DNA from: Bifidobacterium sp. ESL0763
GTDB lineage: Bacteria > Actinomycetota > Actinomycetes > Actinomycetales > Bifidobacteriaceae
Direction of reading: 5' to 3'
Assembly: GCF_029433395.1 (NCBI RefSeq)
Contig: NZ_JAQTHW010000002.1
Location: 62,001-126,000 of the forward strand
Length of the DNA stretch: 64,000 bases
In this document: piece by piece, positions 8,481-18,447 of the stretch
How the letters are laid out: every line of letters starts with the position of its first letter
How positions within the stretch are numbered: the stretch's first letter is position 1
Program-made: the position numbers and the translations under genes
Notes under the pieces: model-generated
Database searches by the model: none
What the model was told of the DNA's origin: nothing
What the model saw: only the letters and a program-made list of their open reading frames with translations

Positions 8481-10127
8481 ATGGTGAGCGACGGTAAATC
8501 CGGCAAGAAGTCGGTGGTGATCATCGGTGGTGGGCCTGCGGGCCTGACGGCGGCTTGGGAGCTGTTGAAGGACGGCGGCGCCGACAAGTATGACGTGACG
8601 GTGCTGGAGGCCACGCGCGAGTTCGGTGGCATCAGCCGCACGGTGAAGCACAACGGCAACCGCATGGACATCGGCGGGCACCGGTTCTTCTCCAAGGACG
8701 ACCGCGTGATGGACTGGTGGAAGAACATCATGCCGCTGCAGGGCGCGCCCTCGTACGACGACAAGAAGCTCGGCCGCCACCACGACCTCGAGCCCGGCGG
8801 CCCGGACCCGGAGAAGACGGACGTGGTGATGCTCAAGCGCCACCGCGTTTCGCGCATCTTCTGGAACCAGCATTTCCTCGACTATCCGATCTCGCTTTCC
8901 CCGGCCCTGTTCAAGGCGCTGGGCTTCAAGCTGACGATGAAGGCCGGCTTCAGCTATCTGTGGTCGATGATCCACAAGCTGCCCGAGGACAACCTCGAGA
9001 ACTTCTACATCAACCGTTTCGGCCGCCAGCTCTACTCGATGTTCTTCGAGGGCTACACCACCAAGGTGTGGGGGCGCACCCCCGCGCAGATCAGCGCCGA
9101 CTGGGGCGCCCAGCGCGTGCGTGGCCTCTCCGTGATCACGGTGCTCAAGAACGCGATCGCGAAGATGATGCCGAAGAAGCGCGATTCCAGCCAGGTGGAG
9201 ACCTCGTTGATCGAGGAGTTCTGGTACCCCAAGCTCGGCCCGGGCCAGCTGTGGGAGATCGTCGAGGGCCAGGTCGTCGACAACGGCGGCAAGGTCATCA
9301 CCGACGCGAACGTGGTCGAGCTGCGCCAGAAGGACGACGGCGGCATCGCCAGCGTGGTCTACGTGGACGACAAGGGCGCGCGCACCGAGCTCGGCGCCGA
9401 CGAGTTCATCAGCTCCATGCCCGTCAAGGACCTGGTCAACGCCATCGGCCGCGCCACCGACGACAAGAGCGAGGGCAAGGAGGTCGCCGCCGAGCCGAAG
9501 GCCGTGCCCGCCGACATGACCCGCATCGCCAACGGTCTGCCCTACCGCGACTTCGTCACCGTGGGCCTGCTGGTCAAGCACCTGCGTCTGAAGAACACGA
9601 CCGACATGAAGACGCTCGGCAACCCACCGATCGTGCCGGACTGCTGGATCTACGTGCAGGACCCGGGCTACAAGGTCGGCCGCGTGCAGGTCTTCAACAA
9701 CTGGAGCCCGTATCTGGTCAAGGACGTCGACAACACCGTGTGGGTCGGCCTCGAGTACTTCTGCGAGGAGGGCGACGACTTCTGGAACCTCTCGGACGAG
9801 GAGGCCACGAAGCTGGCGATCAAGGAGCTGACCCGCATGCGCGTGATCAACGGCCCCGAGGACGTCCTGGACTCCCACCGCGAGCACGTCAAGAAGGCCT
9901 ACCCCGCCTACTTCGACACCTACGACGAGATGCCCGAGCTGATCGACTACCTCGACACCTTCGGCAACCTCTACTGCGTGGGCCGCAACGGCCAGCACCG
10001 CTACAACAACCAGGACCATTCCATGGCCAGCGCGATGGAGGCCGTCTCGAACATCAAGACCGGCCGCGCCGACAAGAAGAACGTCTGGAGCGTCAACACC
10101 GAGAAGTCCTACCACGAGGAGAAGTAA
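8481..10127 (+). CDS. FAD-dependent oxidoreductase (amine oxidase/UDP-galactopyranose mutase-like)
   Basis: A 548-residue flavoprotein. The N-terminal Rossmann motif [17 protein letters not shown] (residues 11-27) is followed by [13 protein letters not shown] and the DIGGHRFFS segment typical of protoporphyrinogen oxidase/Glf-like enzymes. A central helical substrate domain and a C-terminal FAD-contacting stretch ([20 protein letters not shown], near residue 515) complete the fold. AGGAGG lies just before the ATG; GTG at 8484 is an alternative start. It stands alone, followed by a terminator, so there is no pathway context, and whether it acts on a sugar nucleotide, a carotenoid-like compound or an amine is open. 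Confidence 0.7.
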   Translation: MVSDGKSGKKSVVIIGGGPAGLTAAWELLKDGGADKYDVTVLEATREFGGISRTVKHNGNRMDIGGHRFFSKDDRVMDWWKNIMPLQGAPSYDDKKLGRHHDLEPGGPDPEKTDVVMLKRHRVSRIFWNQHFLDYPISLSPALFKALGFKLTMKAGFSYLWSMIHKLPEDNLENFYINRFGRQLYSMFFEGYTTKVWGRTPAQISADWGAQRVRGLSVITVLKNAIAKMMPKKRDSSQVETSLIEEFWYPKLGPGQLWEIVEGQVVDNGGKVITDANVVELRQKDDGGIASVVYVDDKGARTELGADEFISSMPVKDLVNAIGRATDDKSEGKEVAAEPKAVPADMTRIANGLPYRDFVTVGLLVKHLRLKNTTDMKTLGNPPIVPDCWIYVQDPGYKVGRVQVFNNWSPYLVKDVDNTVWVGLEYFCEEGDDFWNLSDEEATKLAIKELTRMRVINGPEDVLDSHREHVKKAYPAYFDTYDEMPELIDYLDTFGNLYCVGRNGQHRYNNQDHSMASAMEAVSNIKTGRADKKNVWSVNTEKSYHEEK

Positions 10128-10175
10128 CACCTCCGCGTCCAATGGGATTCGAATGGGATCCTGACGTAATCGGCG

Positions 10176-10209
10176 AACCGGCCACCCACTTCGCATGGGT
10201 GGCCGGTTT
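10176..10209 (+). terminator. Intrinsic terminator after the oxidoreductase gene
   Basis: Stem AACCGGCCACCCA / TGGGTGGCCGGTT with a 7-base loop (CTTCGCA), 13 perfect pairs but only a short T tract. It is 49 bases after the stop. The rest of the gap to rho (10210-10494) holds an untranslated leader of at least 100 bases and no gene I can support. Confidence 0.75.
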
Positions 10210-10494
10210 CGCATTCCCGGTGGGTTTTCCGATTGCGGTCCTGGTCTGTCTCGCCGGCCGCTTTCCTCCTCGTTTTCTGTGTCATTTTCATAGCGTTCCG
10301 CGTGCCGCAATCCTGCGTTTCGGCCGACGCGCCGCCATATCCCCACATTGGTCTTAGCTTTACGGTATCGTGAACATCAGTTCGAAAGTCGCATAATGGC
10401 GACGAACGTTCGTACGCGGTTTTTCATAATCCGCATCTTTTTCATAAAGCTTCCGAGCGATATTGCTATAGGAAGCCAAGGAAAGGCATTACCA

Positions 10495-12366
10495 GTGGCA
10501 ACAAGCCAGAATATTGAAGACATGAAGCTGCCCGAGCTCAAGCAGCTCGCCAAGCAGATGGGACTCCGGGGCACGTCAACGATGCGTAAGCCGGATCTTC
10601 TCGCCACCCTTCAGGCTGCCCGTTCCGGCGGTGAGGCGCCGAGCGGCGTCACCGTACGCGCGCCCAAGACCAGCGTCAAGCCCGCCGTCAAAGAGACGAA
10701 GGACGATGCCGAGGACACCACCGTGAAGCAGCAGGAGCCCGCCGAGCCGGAGCATGCCCAGGCCGAGCGCGCCCACGCCGCGACCTTCGATTTCGAAGAG
10801 GCCGAGGAGGAGCCGCTGCGCAGGCACGTTCGCTCGGTCCACCACCATGGCGAGCGGATGGACGACGACGGGGAGAGGCGAGTCCATCGCGGCTCCCGCG
10901 CCGAGCGCGAATCCGGCCGTGACGGCCATTCCGGCGATGTGCGCGACCTCGACGACATCCTTGCCACGCTGCCCGTCGCTGACGACAGGCACGAGCGCGA
11001 GGACGAGAAGTCCGAGCCTCGGCACGAATACAACCGCCGCTCCCGTGGCCGCAACGAGCGCCACCAGCGCGGCGACCACGATCGTCATCAGCGTCGCATG
11101 CGCGGCCGTGACCGCGACCGCAACTACGACTACAACGACCGCCGTGACCACGAGGACCGCTACGGCCGTTCCGAGCGCGAGCGCGAGCGTGACCGTGACG
11201 ACCGTCGTGACGACCGCCGCAACGATTCGCAGGAGGGCCTCGTGCCCGTCGCCGGCATCATCGACGTGCTCGATTCCTACGCCTTCGTGCGCACCTCCGG
11301 CTATCTGCCCGGCCCCAACGACGTCTACGTCTCCATGGGCCAGATCCGCAAGTACGGGCTGCGCAAGGGCGACGCCGTGCAGGGTACGATCCGTCCGCCG
11401 CGCGAGGGCGAACGCCGCAACCAGCGCCAGAAGTTCGTGCCGCTGCAGTCGGTCGACACCATCAACGGCATGAGCATCGAGGATGCGGCCAGCCGCCCGC
11501 ACTTCTCCAAGCTCACCCCGCTCTACCCGCAGGAGCGTCTCGTCCAGGAGACCGCTCCCAACAAGCTCATCGGTCGCCTCATCGACCTGGTCTCGCCAAT
11601 CGGCAAGGGCCAGCGCGGCTTGATCGTCTCCCCGCCCAAGGCCGGCAAGACGATCACCCTGCAGAACATCGCCAACTCCATCGCCACCAACAACCCCGAG
11701 GTCCACCTCATGGTCGTGCTGGTCGACGAGCGACCCGAAGAGGTCACCGACATGGAGCGCACGGTGCAGGGCGAGGTCATCTCCTCCACCTTCGACCGTC
11801 CCGCCTCCGACCACACCACCGTCGCCGAGCTCGCCATCGAGCGCGCCAAGCGCTTGGTGGAGCTGGGCCAGGACGTGGTGGTGCTGCTCGATTCCATGAC
11901 CCGCCTGGCCCGCGCCTACAACATCGCGGCGCCCGCCTCCGGTCGCATCCTCTCCGGCGGTGTCGACGCCCAGGCGCTCTACCCGCCCAAGAAGTTCTTC
12001 GGCGCGGCCCGCAACATCGAGAACGGCGGCTCCCTGACGATCATCGCCTCGGCGCTGGTGGAGACCGGTTCCAAGATGGACGAGGTCATCTTCGAGGAGT
12101 TCAAGGGCACCGGCAACATGGAGCTGCGCCTGTCGCGCGATCTGGCCAACAAGCGCCTCTTCCCGGCCATCGACATCAACGCCTCCGGCACGCGCCGCGA
12201 GGAGCTCATCACCCCGAACGACGAGCTGGCGGTCATCTACCGTCTGCGTCGTCTGCTCGGCGGCCTCGAGCCGGAGCAGGCCTACCAGACCATCGTGCCG
12301 AGGCTCAAGAAGACGGCGACCAACCGCGACTTCCTGCAGGCCATCATCAAGCAGAAGGCCAACTGA
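10495..12366 (+). CDS. rho: Transcription termination factor Rho
   Basis: A 623-residue Rho, the hexameric RNA-dependent ATPase that ends transcription. Order: SAP-like N-terminal helices (residues 5-40, [15 protein letters not shown]), a long highly charged Arg/Asp/His-rich insert (about 60-240), the cold-shock RNA-binding fold ([20 protein letters not shown]), then the ATPase with Walker A PPKAGKT near residue 379, Walker [17 protein letters not shown] near 460 and the Q/R loops ([19 protein letters not shown]). The start is GTG at 10495 with GGAAAGG 8 bases upstream, matching relatives that begin ATSQNIED; upstream in-frame ATGs encode unrelated residues. The insert is typical of actinobacterial Rho. 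Confidence 0.95.
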   Translation: MATSQNIEDMKLPELKQLAKQMGLRGTSTMRKPDLLATLQAARSGGEAPSGVTVRAPKTSVKPAVKETKDDAEDTTVKQQEPAEPEHAQAERAHAATFDFEEAEEEPLRRHVRSVHHHGERMDDDGERRVHRGSRAERESGRDGHSGDVRDLDDILATLPVADDRHEREDEKSEPRHEYNRRSRGRNERHQRGDHDRHQRRMRGRDRDRNYDYNDRRDHEDRYGRSERERERDRDDRRDDRRNDSQEGLVPVAGIIDVLDSYAFVRTSGYLPGPNDVYVSMGQIRKYGLRKGDAVQGTIRPPREGERRNQRQKFVPLQSVDTINGMSIEDAASRPHFSKLTPLYPQERLVQETAPNKLIGRLIDLVSPIGKGQRGLIVSPPKAGKTITLQNIANSIATNNPEVHLMVVLVDERPEEVTDMERTVQGEVISSTFDRPASDHTTVAELAIERAKRLVELGQDVVVLLDSMTRLARAYNIAAPASGRILSGGVDAQALYPPKKFFGAARNIENGGSLTIIASALVETGSKMDEVIFEEFKGTGNMELRLSRDLANKRLFPAIDINASGTRREELITPNDELAVIYRLRRLLGGLEPEQAYQTIVPRLKKTATNRDFLQAIIKQKAN

Positions 12367-12387
12367 TCGGGTCGCTTTATCCGATCG

Positions 12388-12424
12388 ACGGCGGCATCCG
12401 GCTACGGCTGGGTGCCGCCGTTTT
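12388..12424 (+). terminator. Intrinsic terminator of rho
   Basis: Stem ACGGCGGCA / TGCCGCCGT followed by TTTT, 22 bases after the rho stop. Confidence 0.85.
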
Positions 12425-12531
12425 CGTATCCGGAATCGTGTGCGTATCGGAGCCCATGCCGGCCTTTCATATCGGATATGGCGGATCTCGTTCGCCTGCA
12501 CCTGCGGCGCGCTGGTTGGCGCCGGGCGCGC

Positions 12532-12537
12532 TATCCT
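12532..12537 (+). promoter_or_regulatory. -10 box, leaderless chorismate mutase gene
   Basis: TATCCT ends 7 bases before the ATG at 12545; there is no ribosome site. No clear -35 box is seen. Confidence 0.4.
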
Positions 12538-12544
12538 AGGAACC

Positions 12545-12937
12545 ATGAACGATAGTGAGCAATCCGGCTGGAGCGACACGACCATCGACGACGCCCAGGC
12601 CCAACGCAATCCTGAAGTCTCGCGCGACGTGGCGCGCATCAAGCAGCTGCGGCAGTCCATCGACAACGTCGACACCGCCATCGTCTCGCTGCTCGCCGAA
12701 CGCTTCACATGCACCGCCGAGGTGGGGGCGCTCAAGGCGCGCGCCGGCTTCGCTCCCGAAGACAAGGAGCGCGAGAAACGCCAGTCGGAGCGCCTGCACC
12801 AGGTGGCCGTTTCCGCCGGCCTCGACCCCGATATCGAGGAGCGTTACCACGAATTCGTCGTCACCGAGGCCAAGAAGCGCCACCAGCGCATCGCCGATGC
12901 CGGGGGAGACCCGGGCGCGCTCGGCGTCTCCGCGTGA
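12545..12937 (+). CDS. Chorismate mutase (AroQ type II fold)
   Basis: A 130-residue protein that should convert chorismate to prephenate for Phe/Tyr synthesis. The AroQ helix pattern is clear from residue 31: ARIKQLRQSIDNVDTAIVSL, LLAERFTCTAEVGALKA (catalytic Arg and Lys), then EREKRQSERL and a last helix with the Glu/Gln position. The N-terminal 30 residues are a polar extension. Upstream in-frame codons are ignored because the -10 box fits a leaderless start at 12545. It stands alone between rho and the convergent valS. Confidence 0.85.
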   Translation: MNDSEQSGWSDTTIDDAQAQRNPEVSRDVARIKQLRQSIDNVDTAIVSLLAERFTCTAEVGALKARAGFAPEDKEREKRQSERLHQVAVSAGLDPDIEERYHEFVVTEAKKRHQRIADAGGDPGALGVSA

Positions 12938-13108
12938 GACAGGTAGGGCTGAATATCAGGGCGGGTATGCAGACCGGCTGAATGCCTGTACGGTTCCGAT
13001 ATTCCGGTGGCTCGAAGGTGGATTCGACAATTGAATATCCTGGCCTGTAACCCATAGCTTCTCAACGCATATACAGTCCGAATTTGCAAGGATATACAAG
13101 AATATACA

Positions 13109-13152
13109 AAGCGGGGCCGCGCACGAACCAGATGTCGCGCGCGGCCCCGCTT
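13109..13152. terminator. GC-rich hairpin between convergent genes
   Basis: Arms AAGCGGGGCCGCGC / GCGCGGCCCCGCTT are perfectly complementary over 14 bases. It lies 21 bases beyond the valS stop and serves the convergent chorismate mutase gene from the other side. No strong T-run is present on either strand. Confidence 0.7.
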
Positions 13153-13172
13153 CGCTGTGGGAAGCCGGAAGC

Positions 13173-15929
13173 CTACTTCTTCTTGCGGGGCTTCTTGGCC
13201 GGCGGCTCGCCGAGCTCGGCGTCGCTGACCTTCACCATGATCTCGCTGTCGGCGGCATCGGCGGAAGCGTCGAGTGCGACCGCGAGCGGGCCGGTGACCT
13301 TGCCCGCCTCGGCGATGTCGACCAGGCTCGCGTCGACGGCGGTCTTTCCGGCCTCGTTGGCCACGTTGAGCGTCGCCTTGAGGATCGGGGTCTTCATCGA
13401 GACCTTCGCCTGCGACTTCAAGCCGCGCAGCTCGGCCAACGCCTTGCCCGCCCAGACGAGCATGTCCGGGTCGGCGTCGCCCGCGGCGGCCTCGTAAGGT
13501 TCGGCGGTCGGCCAGGCGGCGGTGTGCACCGAGCCCTCACCGGCGTGCATCCAGCCCCAGACCTCTTCGGTGGCGAAGGGCATGTAGGGGGCGAGCAGAC
13601 GCGCGAACGCCTCGAGGCCGAGGCCCAGCGTGGTGTGCGCGGACTTCACGGCGGCCTCCGACGGCGTCTTGCCGGTGGAATCGGCGGTGCCGTAGGCGCG
13701 GTTCTTCACCAGCTCGATGTAGTCGTCGCAGAACTGCCAGAAGAAGGTCTCGATGAGCTCGAGCGCCTTGGAGTGCTCGTAGACGTCCATCGACTTGGTG
13801 GCTTCGCGGATCACGGAGGCCAGGCGCGCCATCACCGCGCGGTCCAGCGGCTCGGTGACGTCGGCCGGGTTCCAGGCAGCGGTGGCGGCCTCTCCGACAT
13901 GGTGGTTCTCGTCCTCGCGGCCGATGGCCAGTGCGAACTTGGTGGCGTTCAGCAGCTTGATGGCCAGGCGGCGCCCGATCTTCATCTGCCCCTCGTCATA
14001 GGTGGCGTCGAGGCCGAGCTTGGCGGAGGCGGCCCAATAGCGCACCGCGTCGGCGCCGTACTTGTCGACCGGCTCCTTGGGGACCACGACGTTGCCCTTC
14101 GACTTCGACATCTTCTTGTGGTCGGGGTCGAGGATCCAGCCGGAGAGCGCGGTGTGCGCCCACGGCAGGCAACGGTTCTCCAGATGTGCGCGGTCGATGG
14201 TGCTGAAGAGCCAGGTGCGGATGATGTCCTGGCCCTGGGGGCGCAGGTCCATCGGGAAGGTCGCTTTGAAGAGGTCCTGGCTCTCCTGGTCCGGCTCGGC
14301 CCAGTGCGTCACGATTTGTGGGGTCAGCGACGAGGTGGCCCAGGTGTCCATGATGTCCTTCTCGGCCGTGAAGCCGCCGGGCACGTCGCGCTGGTTCTCG
14401 CTGAACCCGGCCGGCACATCGTTGGTCGGGTCGATCGGCAGCTGGTCCTCGCTCGGGGTGATCGGATGGTCGTAATCCGGCTCGCCGTCGGCCTTGACCG
14501 GGTACCACAGCGGGAACGGGACACCGAAGAAGCGCTGGCGGGAGATCAGCCAGTCGCCGTTGAGGCCGTTGACCCAGTTCTCGTAGCGCACGCGCATGAA
14601 GTCAGGGTGGAACTGCAGTTCCTTGCCGCGCTCCAACAGCTCGGCGCGCAGACCCATGTCAGTGCCGCCGTTCTTCAGGTACCACTGGCGCGAGGTGACG
14701 ATCTCGAGCGGCTTGTCGCCCTTCTCGTAGAAGTTGGTCATGCGCTTGGTCGGCTTCGGCTCGCCGTCGAGGTCGCCGGACTCGCGCAGGTGCTCGACGA
14801 TGATCTTGCGGGCCGTGAAGGTGGTCTTGCCTTCGGTCTCCTCGAAGATGGCCTTGCCGCCCTCGTCTTCGATCCAGTCCGGCACGCTCATGATGATGCG
14901 GCCGTTGCGCTGGATGATCGGGCGGGTGGGCAGCTTCAGGTCGCGCCACCACTCGATATCGGTCTGGTCGCCGAAGGTGCAGCACATCGCGATGCCGGCG
15001 CCCTTGTCCATCTCGGCGGCCGGATGCGCCAGGATCGGCACCTTCACCTTGAAGAGCGGGGAGTAGACGTACTGGCCGAAGTACTTCTTGTAGCGCTCGT
15101 CGTCGGGGTTGGCGATCAGCGCGCCGCACGCTGCCAAGAGCTCCGGGCGGGTGGTCTCGATGTAGATCGGGGTGCCGTCCTCAAAGCGAAAGGCGACGCG
15201 GTGGTAGAAGCCGTCGTATTCGCGGCTCTCCAACTCGGCCTGCGCCACGGCGGTCTGGAAGGTGACGTCCCAGAGGCCCGGCGCGTCCTTCTGGTAGACC
15301 TCGCCGCGCTCCAGGTTGCGCAGGAACGCCTTCTGGGCCACGCGCTGCGGATGCTCGCCGATGGTGTGGTAGGTCTGCCGCCAGTCGATGGACATGCCGA
15401 GGCTGCGCCAGAGCGCCTCGAACTGCTTCTCGTCCTCGGCGGTCAACTTCTCGCACAGCTCCACGAAGTTCTTGCGGCTCACTGGCACCTGGTCGCGGGC
15501 GCTGATCTTCTTGCCCTGCGTGCCCTCGAACGGCGGCTTGAAATCGGGGTCGTATTTGAGCGACGTGTCGACGCGCACGCCATAGTAGTTCTGCACGCGG
15601 CGCTCGGTGGGCAGGCCGTTGTCGTCCCAGCCCATCGGGTAGAAGACGTGCTTGCCGCGCATGCGCTCGTAGCGGGCGATGACGTCGGTGTGGGTGTAGG
15701 AGAAGACGTGGCCGACGTGCAGGTGGCCGGAGACGGTGGGCGGCGGGGTGTCGATGGAATAGACGGCCTTGCGGTCGGGCTCGCCGTTGCCGTCGCGCGG
15801 GATCTCGAATTCATAGGTGCCGTCGTGGTCCCAACGGCCACGCCATTTGTCTTCGAGGCCGTCGACGCCGACCCGGTCGGGAAGCGGCGAAAGGCTGGCG
15901 TTGATGGTGTTATTGTCCTGATCAGTCAT
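13173..15929 (-). CDS. valS: Valyl-tRNA synthetase
   Basis: A 918-residue class Ia synthetase that charges tRNA-Val. The HIGH motif appears as HLHVGHVF (about residue 68), the editing CP1 domain follows (with TTRPELLAACGALIANPDD), and KMSKSKGNV is near residue 600, with an anticodon-binding helical domain behind it. No long C-terminal coiled coil like that of E. coli ValRS is seen; the end is Lys-rich (PPAKKPRKKK). The start at 15929 has GAGGG upstream; a TTG three codons earlier is possible. Confidence 0.95.
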   Translation of the reverse strand: MTDQDNNTINASLSPLPDRVGVDGLEDKWRGRWDHDGTYEFEIPRDGNGEPDRKAVYSIDTPPPTVSGHLHVGHVFSYTHTDVIARYERMRGKHVFYPMGWDDNGLPTERRVQNYYGVRVDTSLKYDPDFKPPFEGTQGKKISARDQVPVSRKNFVELCEKLTAEDEKQFEALWRSLGMSIDWRQTYHTIGEHPQRVAQKAFLRNLERGEVYQKDAPGLWDVTFQTAVAQAELESREYDGFYHRVAFRFEDGTPIYIETTRPELLAACGALIANPDDERYKKYFGQYVYSPLFKVKVPILAHPAAEMDKGAGIAMCCTFGDQTDIEWWRDLKLPTRPIIQRNGRIIMSVPDWIEDEGGKAIFEETEGKTTFTARKIIVEHLRESGDLDGEPKPTKRMTNFYEKGDKPLEIVTSRQWYLKNGGTDMGLRAELLERGKELQFHPDFMRVRYENWVNGLNGDWLISRQRFFGVPFPLWYPVKADGEPDYDHPITPSEDQLPIDPTNDVPAGFSENQRDVPGGFTAEKDIMDTWATSSLTPQIVTHWAEPDQESQDLFKATFPMDLRPQGQDIIRTWLFSTIDRAHLENRCLPWAHTALSGWILDPDHKKMSKSKGNVVVPKEPVDKYGADAVRYWAASAKLGLDATYDEGQMKIGRRLAIKLLNATKFALAIGREDENHHVGEAATAAWNPADVTEPLDRAVMARLASVIREATKSMDVYEHSKALELIETFFWQFCDDYIELVKNRAYGTADSTGKTPSEAAVKSAHTTLGLGLEAFARLLAPYMPFATEEVWGWMHAGEGSVHTAAWPTAEPYEAAAGDADPDMLVWAGKALAELRGLKSQAKVSMKTPILKATLNVANEAGKTAVDASLVDIAEAGKVTGPLAVALDASADAADSEIMVKVSDAELGEPPAKKPRKKK

Positions 15930-15980
15930 AACCCTCAAGTTTAGAAAGCAATGGTGACATCAGGGCGTGCGCGCCGGCGG

Positions 15981-17510
15981 CTATTTCAGGCGCAGGTCGC
16001 GCAGCGGCAGCAGCTGGTCGGTCATGTTGCCGGGGGCGCCTATCACCTTCCTGCCGGTCACCACCGTGCTGCTCTCGTTGTAGAGCCATGCGGCCGCGGC
16101 GTCCTGGCTGACGGCCTTGGCGTAGGAGCGCAGCCCGGCCTGGTGGTCGGCGTCGTTGGTGGCGGCCATGGCCTGGCGCCACATCGCCTGCGCGTCGCCG
16201 TTCTGGTAGCCGAAGATGCCATCGGCGAACTGGCCGGCGTCGTCGGTGCCGTCCATGGTGGTGATGGCCATGGTGTAGTCGCCGTTCGTCAGGCGCTGGC
16301 GCAGCGTCTCGTCGTTGACGACCTGGACGCTCAGGCTGAATCTGGTCGGCTCGAACTGCTTGGCGATCTGGTTGCCCAGGTCGCTGTATTCCTCCGGCAC
16401 AAGGAACGTGGTGGTGCCCAGGTACTCGGGAGAGAAGTAGTTGATGTCGTTCTCGCCCTCGCTCAGGTCGTGCTCGTAGAGCGAGTTGAGGTCGTCGTAG
16501 CCGGGTTCGAGCGGGCCGATCGGGCCTCCCAGCGGCGCCGACGCGCTCGGCTCGTGACGCACCAGGCTCGGGGTGTCGACGATGAGGCGTGCGGCCTTGC
16601 GCGCCCGTTCATCGGAGAAGATGGAATTGGTGCCGTTGTTGAGCGCCAGCATGACCTTCACGGTGCCGTTGCCCTTGGCGACATGGTACTTGCGGTTGCC
16701 TTCGTACGGTTGCGGCGATTCCCCGGGGCGAAGCACCGCCATCTGGATCCGGCCGTCGCGCATCGCCTCGCGCATGGCCTTGGGGGTGTCGAAATAGCGC
16801 AGGCGCACCTGCGCGCTGGCGGACTGCTGCTGCCAGTAGAGGGTGTTGCGCACGAGCTTCATGGCATTGCCGGGCTCGAAGTCGCGCACGGTGAACGGTC
16901 CGCTGCCCAGCGCCTGTTTGGCGTAGTCGAGCTTGGCGCTCGAATCGTAGACGATGCCCGCCCGCGAGGAGAGCGCGCGCAGCAGCTTCGGGTTCGGGGC
17001 GCTCAGGGTCACCACCACCGTGGAGGGGTCGGGATTGCGCACCTTGGCGATGCCGGCCAGCTCACCCGCGTCCACGTAGTTGCCGTCGATGGCCTGCTGG
17101 AGCGAATAGACGACGTCGGAGGAATCCATCGCGTCGCCGTTGGAGAAGCGCATGTCGCTGTGCAGGTCGAAGGTGTAGGTCAGCCCGTCCTTGGAGACCT
17201 GCCAGTGCTCGGCCACCGAAGGCACGAGGTTGTTGTTCTGGTCGCGGCCCACCAGCGTCTCGTAGACGTTGCCCAGCAGCGCCTGATCGAGCTCCTTGCC
17301 CGCGCTTTTGCGGATGTCGAGCGTCTGGGGCGCCGGGCCGTCGATGCCCACGGAGACCTCCTCGACCTGGGCGAAGGGGGAGAGGGAGCTGATGGAACGG
17401 CGGCTGTGCGCCGCCCAGCCGACGCCCACGACGGCGAAGAGCATGGCGGCGACACCGATGAAGGCAAGACCCCTCAACGGTCGAATCGAATGCTGCGCAT
17501 GCCGTGACAT
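15981..17510 (-). CDS. Family 5 extracellular solute-binding protein, membrane-anchored
   Basis: A 509-residue peptide/nickel-type ABC transporter binding protein. After a short basic start, one hydrophobic helix (residues 12-34) is followed by the SBP family 5 body: QTLDIRKSAGKELDQALLGNVYETL, PSVAEHWQVSKDGLTYTFDLH, and FSNGDAMDSSDVVYSLQQA. There is no lipobox cysteine, so it is probably held by an uncleaved N-terminal anchor or secreted. No permease or ATPase genes are adjacent, so it is an orphan binding protein. No ribosome site precedes the ATG at 17510. The ligand is unknown. Confidence 0.75.
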   Translation of the reverse strand: MSRHAQHSIRPLRGLAFIGVAAMLFAVVGVGWAAHSRRSISSLSPFAQVEEVSVGIDGPAPQTLDIRKSAGKELDQALLGNVYETLVGRDQNNNLVPSVAEHWQVSKDGLTYTFDLHSDMRFSNGDAMDSSDVVYSLQQAIDGNYVDAGELAGIAKVRNPDPSTVVVTLSAPNPKLLRALSSRAGIVYDSSAKLDYAKQALGSGPFTVRDFEPGNAMKLVRNTLYWQQQSASAQVRLRYFDTPKAMREAMRDGRIQMAVLRPGESPQPYEGNRKYHVAKGNGTVKVMLALNNGTNSIFSDERARKAARLIVDTPSLVRHEPSASAPLGGPIGPLEPGYDDLNSLYEHDLSEGENDINYFSPEYLGTTTFLVPEEYSDLGNQIAKQFEPTRFSLSVQVVNDETLRQRLTNGDYTMAITTMDGTDDAGQFADGIFGYQNGDAQAMWRQAMAATNDADHQAGLRSYAKAVSQDAAAAWLYNESSTVVTGRKVIGAPGNMTDQLLPLRDLRLK

Positions 17511-17578
17511 AATTATGTACTTTAGCCCGTGGTGCTGAATGCCAGCTGAAAGCCCTCCGAGTGTGCCGGACGCCGGTC

Positions 17579-18247
17579 TCAGCCGAACATGCCGGCCGAG
17601 GGGCAGGTGTCGTTGAGCGGGCAGTCGGCGCAGGCCGGCCTGCGCGAGTGGCAGGTCGAACGGCCGAAGAGGATGAGGCGGTGCGAGAGGTTCGTCCATT
17701 CCTCCGGCGCGAAATAGCCGGTGATCTCCTTCTCGATCTTCACCGGGTCGGGATGCGCGCTGCGCCAGTCGGTGCGCCAGCGCAGGCGGCCGGTCAGGCG
17801 CATGACGTGGGTGTCGACGGGGAAGCCGGGGATGCCGAAGGCGTTGCCCAGCACGACGTTCGCCGTCTTGCGGCCCACCCCCGCCAGCCTGGTCAGCTCC
17901 TCCATCTTCTGCGGCACCACCCCGTCGTAACGTTCCATGAGTTGGCCTGAAAGCGTGATGATGTGGTCGGCTTTGGCATGGTAAAAACCGACCGGATGGA
18001 TGATGTCTTCGATGACTTCCGGGTTGGCCGCCGCGAGCAGGTCCGGGGTGCCGTAGTCCGCGAAAAGCGCCGGCGTGACGCTGTTGACCCGCACGTCGGT
18101 GGTCTGGGCGCTTAGGACGGTGGCCACCAGCAGTTGGAAGGGGGTCTCGAAATTGAGGGCGCAGGCCGGCTCCGGGATGAGCTCGCGCAGCACCTCGTAC
18201 TCGGCGTGCATGCGTTGCAGCCGGTGCTTCTTCGTTTCCTTGGGCAT
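17579..18247 (-). CDS. nth: Endonuclease III (DNA glycosylase/AP lyase)
   Basis: A 222-residue base-excision-repair enzyme that removes oxidised pyrimidines and cuts at the abasic site. Visible are the helix-hairpin-helix with catalytic Lys (LAGVGRKTANVVLGNAF), the catalytic Asp in PVDTHVMRL, and the [4Fe-4S] cluster cysteines C-x6-C-x2-C-x5-C (CHSRRPACADCPLNDTC) near the C-terminus. The start at 18247 gives normal length and fits a TATAAT 6 bases upstream (leaderless). Confidence 0.95.
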   Translation of the reverse strand: MPKETKKHRLQRMHAEYEVLRELIPEPACALNFETPFQLLVATVLSAQTTDVRVNSVTPALFADYGTPDLLAAANPEVIEDIIHPVGFYHAKADHIITLSGQLMERYDGVVPQKMEELTRLAGVGRKTANVVLGNAFGIPGFPVDTHVMRLTGRLRWRTDWRSAHPDPVKIEKEITGYFAPEEWTNLSHRLILFGRSTCHSRRPACADCPLNDTCPSAGMFG

Positions 18248-18253
18248 GCGACG

Positions 18254-18259
18254 ATTATA
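18254..18259 (-). promoter_or_regulatory. -10 box of nth, leaderless arrangement
   Basis: On the - strand, TATAAT is followed by 6 bases and then the nth ATG, with no Shine-Dalgarno sequence. Confidence 0.55.
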
Positions 18260-18294
18260 GAAGCCGGGCCTGCCGTCTGCGGCCGCCGGAACAG

Positions 18295-18410
18295 ATTGCG
18301 CCATTTTTGAGCCGCTGACGCCTGCCAAAAGGCCCGAATATGGCGCGATTTTTAGGTTCCGCCATTTTTGAGCCGCTCAGTTGGACTCAGCGGCTTGTTT
18401 ATGGCGCAAT
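18295..18410. repeat. Compound direct and inverted repeat between glnR and nth
   Basis: The 18-base unit CGCCATTTTTGAGCCGCT occurs twice in direct orientation, at about 18299-18316 and 18360-18377. Outer arms ATTGCGCCAT (18295-18304) and ATGGCGCAAT (18401-18410) are perfect complements, and AGCCGCT / AGCGGCT extend the pairing after a 5-base mismatch. A second inverted copy ends at 18349. Read on the - strand it follows glnR by about 40 bases and includes a small hairpin before CAAAAA, so it could contribute to glnR termination. Confidence 0.65.
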
Positions 18411-18447
18411 TCGGGGATGGTTTGCGGTGGGCTGGCCGGATGGGATG

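Noticed and set aside
8331..10346. 671-codon - strand open frame opposite the oxidoreductase
   Set aside because: Shadow of the + strand gene; low-complexity Val/Leu/Asp/Ala content and no ribosome site.
10576..12765. 729-codon - strand open frame opposite rho
   Set aside because: Antisense shadow of rho; its composition mirrors the Arg/Asp-rich insert.
13524..15944. 806-codon + strand open frame opposite valS
   Set aside because: Shadow of valS; no family features.
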